Position numbers and translations under genes: made by a program. The notes beneath the pieces were generated by a model. It was not told the DNA's origin and did no database searches. It saw nothing but the letters and a program-made list of their open reading frames with translations. From positions 27,587-91,586 of the forward strand of contig JAJPHC010000048.1 of the NCBI GenBank assembly GCA_021325515.1: DNA of 64,000 nucleotides, given 5' to 3'. How positions within the stretch are numbered: position 1 is the stretch's first letter; each line of letters opens with the position of its first letter. The stretch is from Acidobacteriota bacterium. Lineage in GTDB: Bacteria > Acidobacteriota > Thermoanaerobaculia > Gp7-AA8. Below, one piece after another: positions 53,432-61,055 of this stretch.

Positions 53432-56400
53432 TGAAAAACGAGCTCAAAATCCTCATCCTGGAAGATCGGGAAGAAGATGCACTCCTCGAGCTCAATCAAC
53501 TTCGATTCGCCGGCTTCCAGCCTTCGTATTGGATCGTCGACAACGAAAGCGACTTCCTCGCAGCGCTGCATCCGGGGCTCGATGTCATCCTTGCCGACTA
53601 TCGCCTTCCGCAATGGAACGGGCTCGCTGCGGTCGACGCGGTGCGTGCACGCGGACTCGACATCCCGATCATTCTCGTCTCCGGCACTCTCGGCGACGAG
53701 TTGGCCGTCGAGGCGATTCGGCGAGGTGCCAATGACTACGTGTTGAAAGATCGCCTCGCACGGCTCGGACATGCCGTGCGTGAGCAGCTCGAGCTGGGCA
53801 GGCTGCGCCACGAGAAAGCGGCCGCGGAAGCTGCGCAGGAGTTGGAACGTCAGCGCGCGGAAACCGTGTTGCGCGAGAGCGAGCGAAAATTCCGGCAGAT
53901 TGTCCACTCCCTCCCCGGTGCGGTTTACCTGACCGACGCCGAGGGTCACCTCACCCTGTGGAACGACGCAGCCGTTGCACTCTGGGGACGCGTCCCCGAG
54001 GAAGGAGTCGACCGCTGGTGCGGCTCATGGCGTCTGTATGAGCCCGACGGAGTTCCGCTCGCGCTCGAGAAGTGCCCCATGGCGGTGAGCCTGAAATCGG
54101 GAAATGCCGTGCGGGGACACGAAGTGATCGTGGAACGGCCGAACGGCTCGCGCTCCTACGCGCTGCCGTTTCCCGATCTGATCCGCGACGAGAGCGGGCG
54201 CGTCGTCGCCGGCCTCAACATGCTGATCGACATCACGGAGAGGCGCGCGGCGGAAGAGGGGTTGCGTGAGTCGGCTGCGCTTCTCCGCCTCGCGGGACGC
54301 ACCGCAAAGTTAGGTGCGTGGACGGTCGATGCCGTCACCGGCGCGCTGCTCATGTCGGAGGAAGCGCGAGACATTCTTGCCATGCCACCGACCCAGGACT
54401 GCAATCTGACCGAACTCGCTACCTTGGTCTCCCCCGAGTGGCATCCAGAGTTCGATGCGAAGTTCCGGCGCTGCCTCACCGATGCTGCGCTGCTCGATCT
54501 CGAAGTGCGGCTGGCCAACGGTAAATGGGCGCGATGGATCGGCGAGCCGTGGGCCAACGCCAACGGACGAGTCGTGCGCGCCCACGGGTCGCTGCAGGAC
54601 GTCACCGAACAGCACAACGCGGCCGAAACGCTCCGAGTCTCGGAACAGAAATATCGAGACATCATCGAGTTCACCCCCGCAGGTTTCGTCGAGTCGACGA
54701 CGGCAGGGAAACTCGTGCGTGCGAATCGCGCCTTCGCCCAAATCTTCGGCTATCAATCAGCGGAAGAAGTTCTGTCGCCGGATGTCGAGGCCAGACACCT
54801 CTACGCGGATCCTCAGCAGCGAGGTCCGTGGCTCGAGACTCTGATGCGATCCGGCGCCGCGACAGGAGCCGAATTCGTGATGCGGAAAAAGGACGGCTCG
54901 GCGATCTGGGTGGAGATGAGTGCCCGGTCCGTCAGGAACTCTGCGGGCGACACGACCGGTGTCGAAGCGTTCGTGATCGACATCGATCAGCGAAAACGGG
55001 CCGAAGCCGCGCTGATCGAATCGGAAGAGCGGTATCGCAGCATCGTCGAAGCGGCCGACGAGCTCATCTTCACGATGGCAATGGACGGAACGCTGACCTC
55101 GCTGAATCCTGCGTTCGAAAGGACGACGAGGTGGCGCGCGAGCGACTGGATCGGCAAGCCCTTCTGGGGGCTGGTCGATCCGAGCGACTACTCTCGAATC
55201 CATACCGCCTGGAATTCGGTGAGCTCAGGCACCGCCGTTCCGGATCTTGAGTTTGGTGTTCGCACGAGCGATGGCGAAATCCGGATCCTTCAGGGTTCGG
55301 CAGTTCCGACGCTGAAAGATGGCAAACCGATTCTCGTCTCTGGCATCGGTCGCGACGTCACAGACTGGAGAACCATTCAACGGGAGCGAGAGGATCTCAT
55401 CCGGCGTCTGGAATTGATCCTCGAGTCCACGGAGGAAGGCATCTATGCCGTCGACGGCACCGGCACCTGCACGATGGTGAATCGAGCCGCAGCTTCGCTG
55501 CTCGAGTACGACCCTTCCGAGCTGACTGGGAGACAGATCTGCACGCTGATCCATCGATCGGAAGCCTGCGTCACGGGCTGTTCTCTGCTGGCGGTGAAGG
55601 CGACCCGCACGAACGACAAGTTCTCTACGAAGAGCGGACGCGAGTTTCCAGTCGATCTTTCCTGCGGCCCGCTCGTCGAAGGAGGCGCCGTAGTCACCTT
55701 CTCCGACATCACGCGAAGAAAGCTGCTCGAGACGCAGCTCGAGCGCGCGAACCGTATCGCCAGCCTCGGCCGCGTCGCCGCGACGATCGCCCACGAATTC
55801 AACAATGTGCTGATGGGGATCCTGCCGTTCGCCGAGATCATCACGCGCAAGGCGGAAAAACCGGCGATCGTCGACGCTGCGAAGCGTATTGCCGGCAGTG
55901 TGGCCCGCGGCAAGCGCGTGACTCAGGAGATTCTCCGCTTCACGAAGCCGGTCGAGCCGAGCCCGCGTCCGCTGCCTGTTGGGCAATGGCTGCAGGAAGT
56001 CGAACCGGAGGCGCGATCGCTTCTTCCCGCGATGATCGAGCTCGACATCCGTCACGACCGCGAAGGAGAGCAGATCATGGGCGACCGCTCGCAGCTCCAG
56101 CAGGTCCTCATCAACCTGATCGTGAACGCACGGGATGCGATAGCGCGCAGCGGCGCGATCGGAATCGCGACAACGGTCGATGGCGATGAGACGGTCTACC
56201 CCTTCGGCGTGCTCGAAACGCCGTCGAAATACGTGCGCATCACCGTGACCGACAACGGCTGCGGCATGTCGGTCGAGACGATGTCGCAGATCTTCGAACC
56301 GCTCTTCACAACGAAGCGAACAGGCACCGGCCTCGGACTGGCCGTCACCCACCAGATCGTGAAGCAGCACGGAGGCGAGATCTTCGTCGAGAGCCAACTG

Positions 56401-56442
56401 GGAGTGGGAACGAAGTTCCACGTCTTCTTGCCGCGCGCATAG
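53431..56442 (+). CDS. REC-PAS(n) NtrB-like sensor histidine kinase
   Basis: A 1003-residue soluble kinase whose N-terminal domain is a receiver (LKILILEDREEDALLELNQL, phospho-Asp in DVILADYRLPQWNG, VLKDR). Five PAS units cover about 150-770, with linkers DITERRAAEEG, DVTEQHNAAE and DIDQRKRAEA. One unit has RSEACVTGCSLL, a Cys pair that could bind a metal. The HisKA core is NtrB-like (RVAATIAHEFNNVLMGILPF), then QVLINLIVNARDAIA, VTDNGCGMSVE and GTGLGLAVTHQIVKQHGG. The start overlaps the Rcp1-type gene by one base. It ends the coupled chain kinase, receiver, kinase. Confidence 0.9.
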   Translation: MKNELKILILEDREEDALLELNQLRFAGFQPSYWIVDNESDFLAALHPGLDVILADYRLPQWNGLAAVDAVRARGLDIPIILVSGTLGDELAVEAIRRGANDYVLKDRLARLGHAVREQLELGRLRHEKAAAEAAQELERQRAETVLRESERKFRQIVHSLPGAVYLTDAEGHLTLWNDAAVALWGRVPEEGVDRWCGSWRLYEPDGVPLALEKCPMAVSLKSGNAVRGHEVIVERPNGSRSYALPFPDLIRDESGRVVAGLNMLIDITERRAAEEGLRESAALLRLAGRTAKLGAWTVDAVTGALLMSEEARDILAMPPTQDCNLTELATLVSPEWHPEFDAKFRRCLTDAALLDLEVRLANGKWARWIGEPWANANGRVVRAHGSLQDVTEQHNAAETLRVSEQKYRDIIEFTPAGFVESTTAGKLVRANRAFAQIFGYQSAEEVLSPDVEARHLYADPQQRGPWLETLMRSGAATGAEFVMRKKDGSAIWVEMSARSVRNSAGDTTGVEAFVIDIDQRKRAEAALIESEERYRSIVEAADELIFTMAMDGTLTSLNPAFERTTRWRASDWIGKPFWGLVDPSDYSRIHTAWNSVSSGTAVPDLEFGVRTSDGEIRILQGSAVPTLKDGKPILVSGIGRDVTDWRTIQREREDLIRRLELILESTEEGIYAVDGTGTCTMVNRAAASLLEYDPSELTGRQICTLIHRSEACVTGCSLLAVKATRTNDKFSTKSGREFPVDLSCGPLVEGGAVVTFSDITRRKLLETQLERANRIASLGRVAATIAHEFNNVLMGILPFAEIITRKAEKPAIVDAAKRIAGSVARGKRVTQEILRFTKPVEPSPRPLPVGQWLQEVEPEARSLLPAMIELDIRHDREGEQIMGDRSQLQQVLINLIVNARDAIARSGAIGIATTVDGDETVYPFGVLETPSKYVRITVTDNGCGMSVETMSQIFEPLFTTKRTGTGLGLAVTHQIVKQHGGEIFVESQLGVGTKFHVFLPRA

Positions 56443-56470
56443 GTTGGGGCCGGGCGGCCTCCATTTTTCA

Positions 56471-56663
56471 TTCTGAATTCTGAATTCTGAATTCTGAATT
56501 TCGCTTTTCGTCCTCTCCCCGTGTCGTCTTCAACGAGAGTCAAAAGCGAAACGCAGAACGCAGAACGCAGAATGAAGAATTTAGAAAGAGTGTCGCGGTG
56601 TCTTCTTCAACGAGAGTCAAAAGCGAAATTCAGAATTCAGAATTCAGAATTCAGAATGAAGAA
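56471..56663. repeat. Heptamer-repeat block with AAAAGCGAAA tags
   Basis: Four TTCTGAA units (56471-56498) run into the complement of AAAAGCGAAA. A 31-bp direct repeat (GTGTC..TTCAACGAGAGTC then AAAAGCGAAA, at 56521 and 56598) follows, each copy leading into 7-bp units: CGCAGAA three times at 56552 and TTCAGAA about four times at 56628. The second copy of the word AATGAAGAATTTAGAAAGAG is shared with 63211-63230. No gene is present from 56443 to 56807. Confidence 0.9.
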
Positions 56664-56677
56664 GCTCACGCTCGAAC

Positions 56678-56776
56678 CCAGCGCCCCAGCGCCCCAGCAC
56701 CCCAGCGCCCTCCCCGCGCCAGCGCCCCAGCACCCCAGCGCCCTCCCCGCCTCCCCGCCCCAGCGCCCGCCTGCCC
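56678..56776. repeat. C-rich short tandem repeat (CCCCAGCG/CCCCAGCA)
   Basis: About ten imperfect 8-bp units CCCCAGCG or CCCCAGCA with interspersed CCCTCCCCGC, ending 31 bp before the gene at 56808. The strand asymmetry (C on plus strand) is strong. No coding potential is credible. Confidence 0.85.
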
Positions 56777-56807
56777 CGTTGCAGTACCATCAGCACGGGA
56801 GTGAGCG

Positions 56808-57269
56808 ATGGTAGATCTGCGCGTACCGACCGTTCCGCTTTCCGTCGAGATCCGCTATTTCGATGAGCGGCCTCTCGCCGGCCGCATCTTCATCCCCAGC
56901 CTTTCCGATCATCACGACGGGCCGATGCGGCCCGATGAGTGGATCAATCAGGCCACGACGTTCTTTCCCTTCGCAGCGAATGACGCACGTCATGCGCAGC
57001 TTCTGAACAAGCGATACGTCGTCGTGCTGACGCTGGATGACACCGGCGAGCCTGCGCCTGTCGATTCCTCGTACGTGCGCCGCGTCATCGTGGAGTGCGG
57101 CACGCTGCGGCTGGAAGGCGAAGTCAGCGTCGAGATGCCCGAGAACCAGCGGCGTCTCCTCGATCTCATGAACCGCTCCGATCTCTTCCTCACGCTCCGC
57201 AGCGGGTCCAGAATTCACATCATTCAAAAACACCGCATCACGTCCATCACCGAAGTCATGGAGGATTGA
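56808..57269 (+). CDS. Conserved-looking protein upstream of pilT, function unknown
   Basis: A 153-residue soluble protein. It starts with VPLSVEIRYFDERPLAGRIF and has FFPFAANDARHAQLLNKRYV, then a core VVVLTLDDTGEPAPVDS, RRVIVECGTLRLEGEVSVEM and a C-terminal SRIHIIQKHRITSITEV. The mostly beta pattern recalls small PilZ- or Sm-like folds, but I do not recognise the family. The ATG has GAGTG shortly upstream. It lies 4 bp before pilT and is probably translated with it, hinting at a role in pilus retraction or its control. Confidence 0.75.
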   Translation: MVDLRVPTVPLSVEIRYFDERPLAGRIFIPSLSDHHDGPMRPDEWINQATTFFPFAANDARHAQLLNKRYVVVLTLDDTGEPAPVDSSYVRRVIVECGTLRLEGEVSVEMPENQRRLLDLMNRSDLFLTLRSGSRIHIIQKHRITSITEVMED

Positions 57270-57273
57270 AGAC

Positions 57274-58728
57274 GTGTCACTCGAGTTGTTACTTCGCCAG
57301 ACCGCACAGGCCGGAGGCCGGCAGCTTCGCCTCACCTCCGGCAGGAAAGCAGTCATCGTCACCAGCGCAGGAGAGCAGGAAGCGGGTCAGGAGCTTCCTG
57401 CCGCAGCGATGCAGCAACTCATCGGCCCCGTGATGCCGCCCGCGGCGCGGCAGGCCATCACCAAAGGCAGCGCGGAATGGATGATGAATCATCCCGAGCT
57501 CGGCCCGATCCGCGCCACCGCGCGCATCGAGGGCCAGACCCTGCACGCGGTGTTCGATCTGCAGAACGGCGCATCTCCCCAACCAGCCGCTGCACCCGTG
57601 GCCGCCGTGGCTGACGGCTCGACCGCCGCGATGGACGCGCTCTTCAAGCAGATGTTCGAGATGAAGGCCTCCGACCTGCACATGTGTGTCGGCTCGCCTC
57701 CCATGGTGCGCCACGACGGCGAGATCAAGACGCTCCCCGGCTACCCGCCCTTCACGCCGGAAACGATCGCGAACACGCTGCTGCCGATCGCGCCGGAGCG
57801 CAACAAAGAGGAGTTCGCGCGCCGCCACGACACCGACTTCGCCTACGAGATCCGCGGCCTCTCGCGCTTCCGCTGCAACTTCTTCATGGACCGCAAAGGG
57901 ATGGGCGCCGTCTTCCGCGTCATCCCCAGCAAGATCATCACGGCCGAGGATATGGGGCTGTCGAAGGAGATCCTGGATCTCTGCTTTCTATCCAAGGGAC
58001 TCGTGCTCGTCACCGGCCCCACAGGCTCCGGCAAGTCGACGACGCTCTGCGCGCTCATCGACTACATCAACCGCAACCGCACCGATCACATCATCACGAT
58101 CGAGGATCCGATCGAGTTCGTCCACGAGAACAAGAAGTGCCTGATCAATCAGCGGCAGGTCGGCGAGCATACCGACGGCTTCAAGGAAGCGCTGCGCGCG
58201 GCGCTGCGCGAGGACCCCGACATCGTGCTCGTCGGCGAGATGCGCGATCTGGAGACCGTGTCGATCGCGATCGAGACCGCGGAGACGGGCCACCTCGTCT
58301 TCGGCACGCTGCACACGTCATCCGCCGCTTCGACGGTCGATCGCATCATCGACCAGTTCCCCGCCGACCGGCAGGATCAGATCCGCGTGATGCTCGCCTC
58401 CAGTCTCAAGGGCGTCATCTCGCAGATGCTCTGCAAGAAGATCGGAGGCGGACGCGTTCCCGCGCTCGAAGTGATGTTCGGCATCTCGTCGATCTCGAAC
58501 CTGATCCGCGAAGCGAAGATCTTCCAGATCCCGTCAATCATTCAGACCGGCAAGAAGCTCGGCATGTGCATGATGAACGACAGCTTCCTCACACACGTGA
58601 AGAACAAGATCGTCGAGCCGGCGGAGGCCTACGCGAAAGCGGTCGACAAGACGGGGCTGCTGCAGATGTTCAAGTCGAACAACATCGACACGTCGTGGTA
58701 CCGGCCGGAGTCGGCGGCGGGAACGTAG
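57274..58728 (+). CDS. pilT: Type IV pilus retraction ATPase PilT with N-terminal extension
   Basis: A 484-residue retraction motor; usual PilT is about 350. The extra N-terminal 115 residues look like a duplicated, decayed PilT N-domain (LELLLRQTAQAGGRQLRLTS parallels DALFKQMFEMKASDLHMCVG). The core has Walker A GPTGSGKSTT (~250), IITIEDPIEFVHENKK, Walker B DPDIVLVGEMRDLET, His box GTLHTSSAASTVDRIID and the PilT-specific C-terminal AGIRLE-like loop VPALEVMFGISSISNLIREA. It starts with GTG, 12 nt after GGAGG, 4 bp behind the upstream gene. Confidence 0.93.
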   Translation: MSLELLLRQTAQAGGRQLRLTSGRKAVIVTSAGEQEAGQELPAAAMQQLIGPVMPPAARQAITKGSAEWMMNHPELGPIRATARIEGQTLHAVFDLQNGASPQPAAAPVAAVADGSTAAMDALFKQMFEMKASDLHMCVGSPPMVRHDGEIKTLPGYPPFTPETIANTLLPIAPERNKEEFARRHDTDFAYEIRGLSRFRCNFFMDRKGMGAVFRVIPSKIITAEDMGLSKEILDLCFLSKGLVLVTGPTGSGKSTTLCALIDYINRNRTDHIITIEDPIEFVHENKKCLINQRQVGEHTDGFKEALRAALREDPDIVLVGEMRDLETVSIAIETAETGHLVFGTLHTSSAASTVDRIIDQFPADRQDQIRVMLASSLKGVISQMLCKKIGGGRVPALEVMFGISSISNLIREAKIFQIPSIIQTGKKLGMCMMNDSFLTHVKNKIVEPAEAYAKAVDKTGLLQMFKSNNIDTSWYRPESAAGT

Positions 58729-58732
58729 TGCT

Positions 58733-59128
58733 CTATTGCCGCCTCGCCCGCAGCGCATCGAGACTCCACGGTCCCGCGCCCGCGGCCGAGAGATAGAGAA
58801 AGACGAAGCAGAAGAGAATCGCCGGCTGGCCCTGATTCATCATCGGCCAGAAGCCGTGCGGTGCGTGGAACTGGAAGTAGGCGACGGCCATCTCGCCGGA
58901 GAGCACGAACGCGATGGGCCGCGTGCAGAGGCCGAGCACCAGGAGCGTGCCGCCGATCAGCTCGAGCACGCCGCCGACCCACACCTGCGAGAACGCATGC
59001 GCGGTGCCGCCGCCCGGCATCGCCATCGGCCAGCCGAACAACTTCATCGTGCCGATGGGGATGAAGAGGAGACCGCACATGATGCGGAGGAGAGCGTGGA
59101 AATGAGGGGCGAGTGATGACCAGCGCAT
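58733..59128 (-). CDS. DoxX family membrane protein
   Basis: A 131-residue inner-membrane protein with four TM helices: LLRIMCGLLFIPIGTMKLFG, VGGVLELIGGTLLVLGLC, PIAFVLSGEMAVAYFQFHA and QPAILFCFVFLYLSAAGAG. The conserved GTMKLFG of the DoxX/DoxD family is present. DoxX proteins are linked to thiosulfate/quinone chemistry and oxidative stress; here no partner is visible. The ATG at 59128 starts at the family-typical position; ATG 59188 would add 20 residues. Convergent with pilT, 4 bp apart. Confidence 0.82.
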   Translation of the reverse strand: MRWSSLAPHFHALLRIMCGLLFIPIGTMKLFGWPMAMPGGGTAHAFSQVWVGGVLELIGGTLLVLGLCTRPIAFVLSGEMAVAYFQFHAPHGFWPMMNQGQPAILFCFVFLYLSAAGAGPWSLDALRARRQ

Positions 59129-59132
59129 TGCA

Positions 59133-59153
59133 GGACAATCTCTCAGATTGTCC
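59133..59153. promoter_or_regulatory. Hairpin GGACAATCT-CTC-AGATTGTCC before doxX-like gene
   Basis: A perfect 9-bp stem with a 3-nt loop ends 4 nt before the DoxX ATG (minus strand), with GAGGGGG immediately upstream. It could sequester initiation, or mark a protein-binding palindrome. Confidence 0.45.
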
Positions 59154-59207
59154 CCCTCGGTTTCAACAGGAGAAACCGGGAGGGACATTTCCTGCACGGA
59201 TGCGGCC

Positions 59208-59387
59208 TCAGCGCTTGCGGTCGCCGCGGTCGCCTTCGCCCTTCTTCGCGACGCTCTTCGCCGTGCGGCGCCGGTCCTGGCTCAGCGAACGGCTGACGTC
59301 GTCCATCTCACGAAAGCGGCCGCCTTCGTCGCGGCGGGCATAGCGCTTATCACCTTTGTGCGGTTCGATCAGTTCTCGTTTGCTCAT
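59208..59387 (-). CDS. Small basic conserved protein (MSKRELIEP type)
   Basis: A 59-residue, very charged protein: MSKRELIEPHKGDKRYARRD, then EGGRFREMDDVSRSLSQD and the basic tail RRRTAKSVAKKGEGDRGDRK. The motif order GDKRYxRRD…FxExDDVxRSLxxDRR…AKxGxGDRGDR recurs, from memory, in small hypothetical proteins of several soil bacteria, so this looks like a genuine conserved family. The Lys/Arg content and lack of hydrophobic core suggest a disordered nucleic-acid-binding protein. No function is established. Start chosen from the family-like N-terminus; no strong Shine-Dalgarno. Confidence 0.7.
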   Translation of the reverse strand: MSKRELIEPHKGDKRYARRDEGGRFREMDDVSRSLSQDRRRTAKSVAKKGEGDRGDRKR

Positions 59388-59425
59388 GCCGATCGTAAAT
59401 GCGGGAGGCATGCCGAAACACGAGA

Positions 59426-60289
59426 TCATTCCGCGAGCAGCGCGTCGATTTTCCGCGACAGTTCCGCTTCGGATAATCGCGTCGGCGCGTACGTCCGGAC
59501 GATTCCCTTTCGGTCGATCAGCACGAAGGTCGGCGTTGCGGAGGCGCCGTAACGGATGTCGGCTTCGTCATCGATCGGAACGCTGACTCCGTCGAGTGCG
59601 GCGTAGGTTTCCCTCCACACCTTCGCGACGCGCGCCTTCTCTTCGACGGGCGTTGCGTCTTTGTCATCGACCGATCCGTAAAGCCGCGTCGGCGCGATGA
59701 GCACGAGGCCCTTGTCGCGGTACTTCTGCCAGACCCGGCTCAGCGATACCGACTGCGCTTTGCAGTCGCCACACCAGTGAGCCCAGAAGAACAACAGCAC
59801 CGGCTTCCCCTTCGCCTGTTCGAGCCCGTCGAGCGGCGGAGCGGGCGCTCCTTCCAACGAAACCAGATTGATGTTCTTGTTGATGCGCGCGCGCAGCGCG
59901 GGATCCTTCGCAGCCGCGAGCGCGTCACGCCAGTAGCGAAGCGTGGCACCGCGGCCCTCGCGCTGCTGGAGCAGCCGTCCTTCGACTTCGATCGCCGCGC
60001 CGAAGGGAACGATGAGGTCCGGATTCTCGACAGGAATCTCGCGATGGAGCTCCGCGACGTAGCGGTCCGCGAGCTCGTTCTGGTGCAGCATCAGCGCGCC
60101 GCGCGCAAGCCACCCGATTGCATTGAGATATTCGGCATCGGTGCCGCTCTCGCGCTTGTAGTCCTCGACCGCTGCGATGCCGCTCGCGAGATCCCCCGCG
60201 GCCAGCTTCGATTTCACGCCGGAGACGAGTGGTCCCGCAAACAGGGGGAACGTCGCAAGGAAGAGGAGGATCGAAAATCGGCGCGCCAT
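59426..60289 (-). CDS. Secreted TlpA/ResA-like thioredoxin-fold protein
   Basis: A 287-residue protein with a signal peptide (MARRFSILLFLATFPLFAG). Residues about 25-135 are helical and TPR-like (NAIGWLARGALMLHQNELAD). A thioredoxin fold covers about 150-287: PVLLFFWAHWCGDCKAQSVS with the CxxC WCGDC, ADIRYGASATPTFVLIDRKG with cis-Pro, ending KIDALLAE. It probably reduces or oxidises thiols in the periplasm, for example in cytochrome maturation. The combination of helical repeat and thioredoxin is unusual. On the same strand as the small basic protein downstream. Confidence 0.85.
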   Translation of the reverse strand: MARRFSILLFLATFPLFAGPLVSGVKSKLAAGDLASGIAAVEDYKRESGTDAEYLNAIGWLARGALMLHQNELADRYVAELHREIPVENPDLIVPFGAAIEVEGRLLQQREGRGATLRYWRDALAAAKDPALRARINKNINLVSLEGAPAPPLDGLEQAKGKPVLLFFWAHWCGDCKAQSVSLSRVWQKYRDKGLVLIAPTRLYGSVDDKDATPVEEKARVAKVWRETYAALDGVSVPIDDEADIRYGASATPTFVLIDRKGIVRTYAPTRLSEAELSRKIDALLAE

Positions 60290-60340
60290 GTCTGTCCGAC
60301 GCAGGAGCCGTTGCGAAAGTTCCGTGTATACGACGAGCTC

Positions 60341-60667
60341 TCAGCTTGTCCGCGCCACCTTTGCGACCTCGCCCGACTTCTGGCTCAATGCGCAGAAAGC
60401 TGTCTTCGCACGCTTCCGAGATCCCTGCGAAAAGCAATTTGACCTCGTGGAGCGGCCCCACCGCCGAAGACTGCTCCTCGCGCTGCTCCACTCCGTTTGC
60501 GGAGCGCGTACCTCGATCACTGACCGGGTGTCGCGCGAATAGCAGAGATCGAGATCCTGAGTCGTCCGCCCGGAACCGCGCAGGACGAGCGCCACACCGC
60601 CTATGATCACGTAGTCGACTTCATGCTCGCAAAGAGATTCGATCAGAGTCCGAAATTCAGTCGTCAC
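60341..60667 (-). pseudogene. Truncated nucleotidyltransferase-like protein
   Basis: The first 50 residues match the start of MNT/DUF-type nucleotidyltransferases: LIESLCEHEVDYVIIGGVAL then VLRGSGRTTQDLDLCYSRDT, with the helper GG and the catalytic DLD. After YSRDT the rest (RSVIEVRAPQTEWSSARSS…) is low-complexity, Arg/Ser-rich and unlike the family, so the gene seems truncated or frameshifted; the usual length is 150 or more. The GTG start at 60667 overlaps the preceding gene by 11 bp. Catalytic activity is unlikely. A longer alternative start at 60688 exists. Confidence 0.55.
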
Positions 60668-60848
60668 GTTCGGTGCGTGCCTCGTCAATCAACCGAAGGA
60701 CAGCGATCATTCGCTCCAGCCTTTGGGTAGGTGCCAGCGCGAGCCGCTCCTCGATGAGCGTGACGTCGATTCCCGCAGGAAGCGAACGGAGCACCTGCGC
60801 ATCCCAGGTTTCATCATCGACGTCATCAGCAACGACGTGCTCGGGCAT
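60657..60848 (-). CDS. Small protein paired with nucleotidyltransferase
   Basis: A 63-residue acidic protein: MPEHVVADDVDDETWDAQVL, then PAGIDVTLIEERLALAPTQR and LERMIAVLRLIDEARTERDD. The amphipathic helix at the end resembles partner proteins encoded just before small nucleotidyltransferases. TATACT lies 10 nt before the ATG with no Shine-Dalgarno. It overlaps the nucleotidyltransferase remnant. Together they may once have been a toxin-antitoxin or RNA-repair pair, but that is inference. The region 60290-60340 is a short gap. Confidence 0.6.
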   Translation of the reverse strand: MPEHVVADDVDDETWDAQVLRSLPAGIDVTLIEERLALAPTQRLERMIAVLRLIDEARTERDD

Positions 60849-61011
60849 CTCGATTTTTAGTATACGTCGTCCCGCGCAACGAACGAACCAGAGCAGCGGG
60901 ATCAAGCTCCATCGAAGGGAAGCTCATCGGCGAAGGCGATGGCGCTCGTGATTGCCGGCGCCCTGATGAAGAGCTCTCGCTATGAACATCGTCATCGGAG
61001 CGGCGGCGAAG

Positions 61012-61043
61012 TGACCGCCTGAGAGGCGGTCCTGCACTACAAT
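61012..61043 (+). promoter_or_regulatory. metG promoter with 8-bp inverted repeat and -10 TACAAT
   Basis: GACCGCCT and AGGCGGTC (about 61012-61030) form an 8-bp stem with a 3-nt loop just upstream of TACAAT (61038-61043). The ATG is 12 nt after the -10, leaving about 5 nt of leader, so the metG message is nearly leaderless. The hairpin sits around the expected -35 region. Confidence 0.5.
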
Positions 61044-61055
61044 CCCCCGCCTGAC

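Noticed and set aside
56471..56776. CRISPR-like repeats before the pilT operon
   Set aside because: Repeats are 7-8 bp and contiguous; no spacer pattern.
60341..60848. Active MNT/HEPN toxin-antitoxin system
   Set aside because: The nucleotidyltransferase is truncated and no HEPN-like partner is recognisable.
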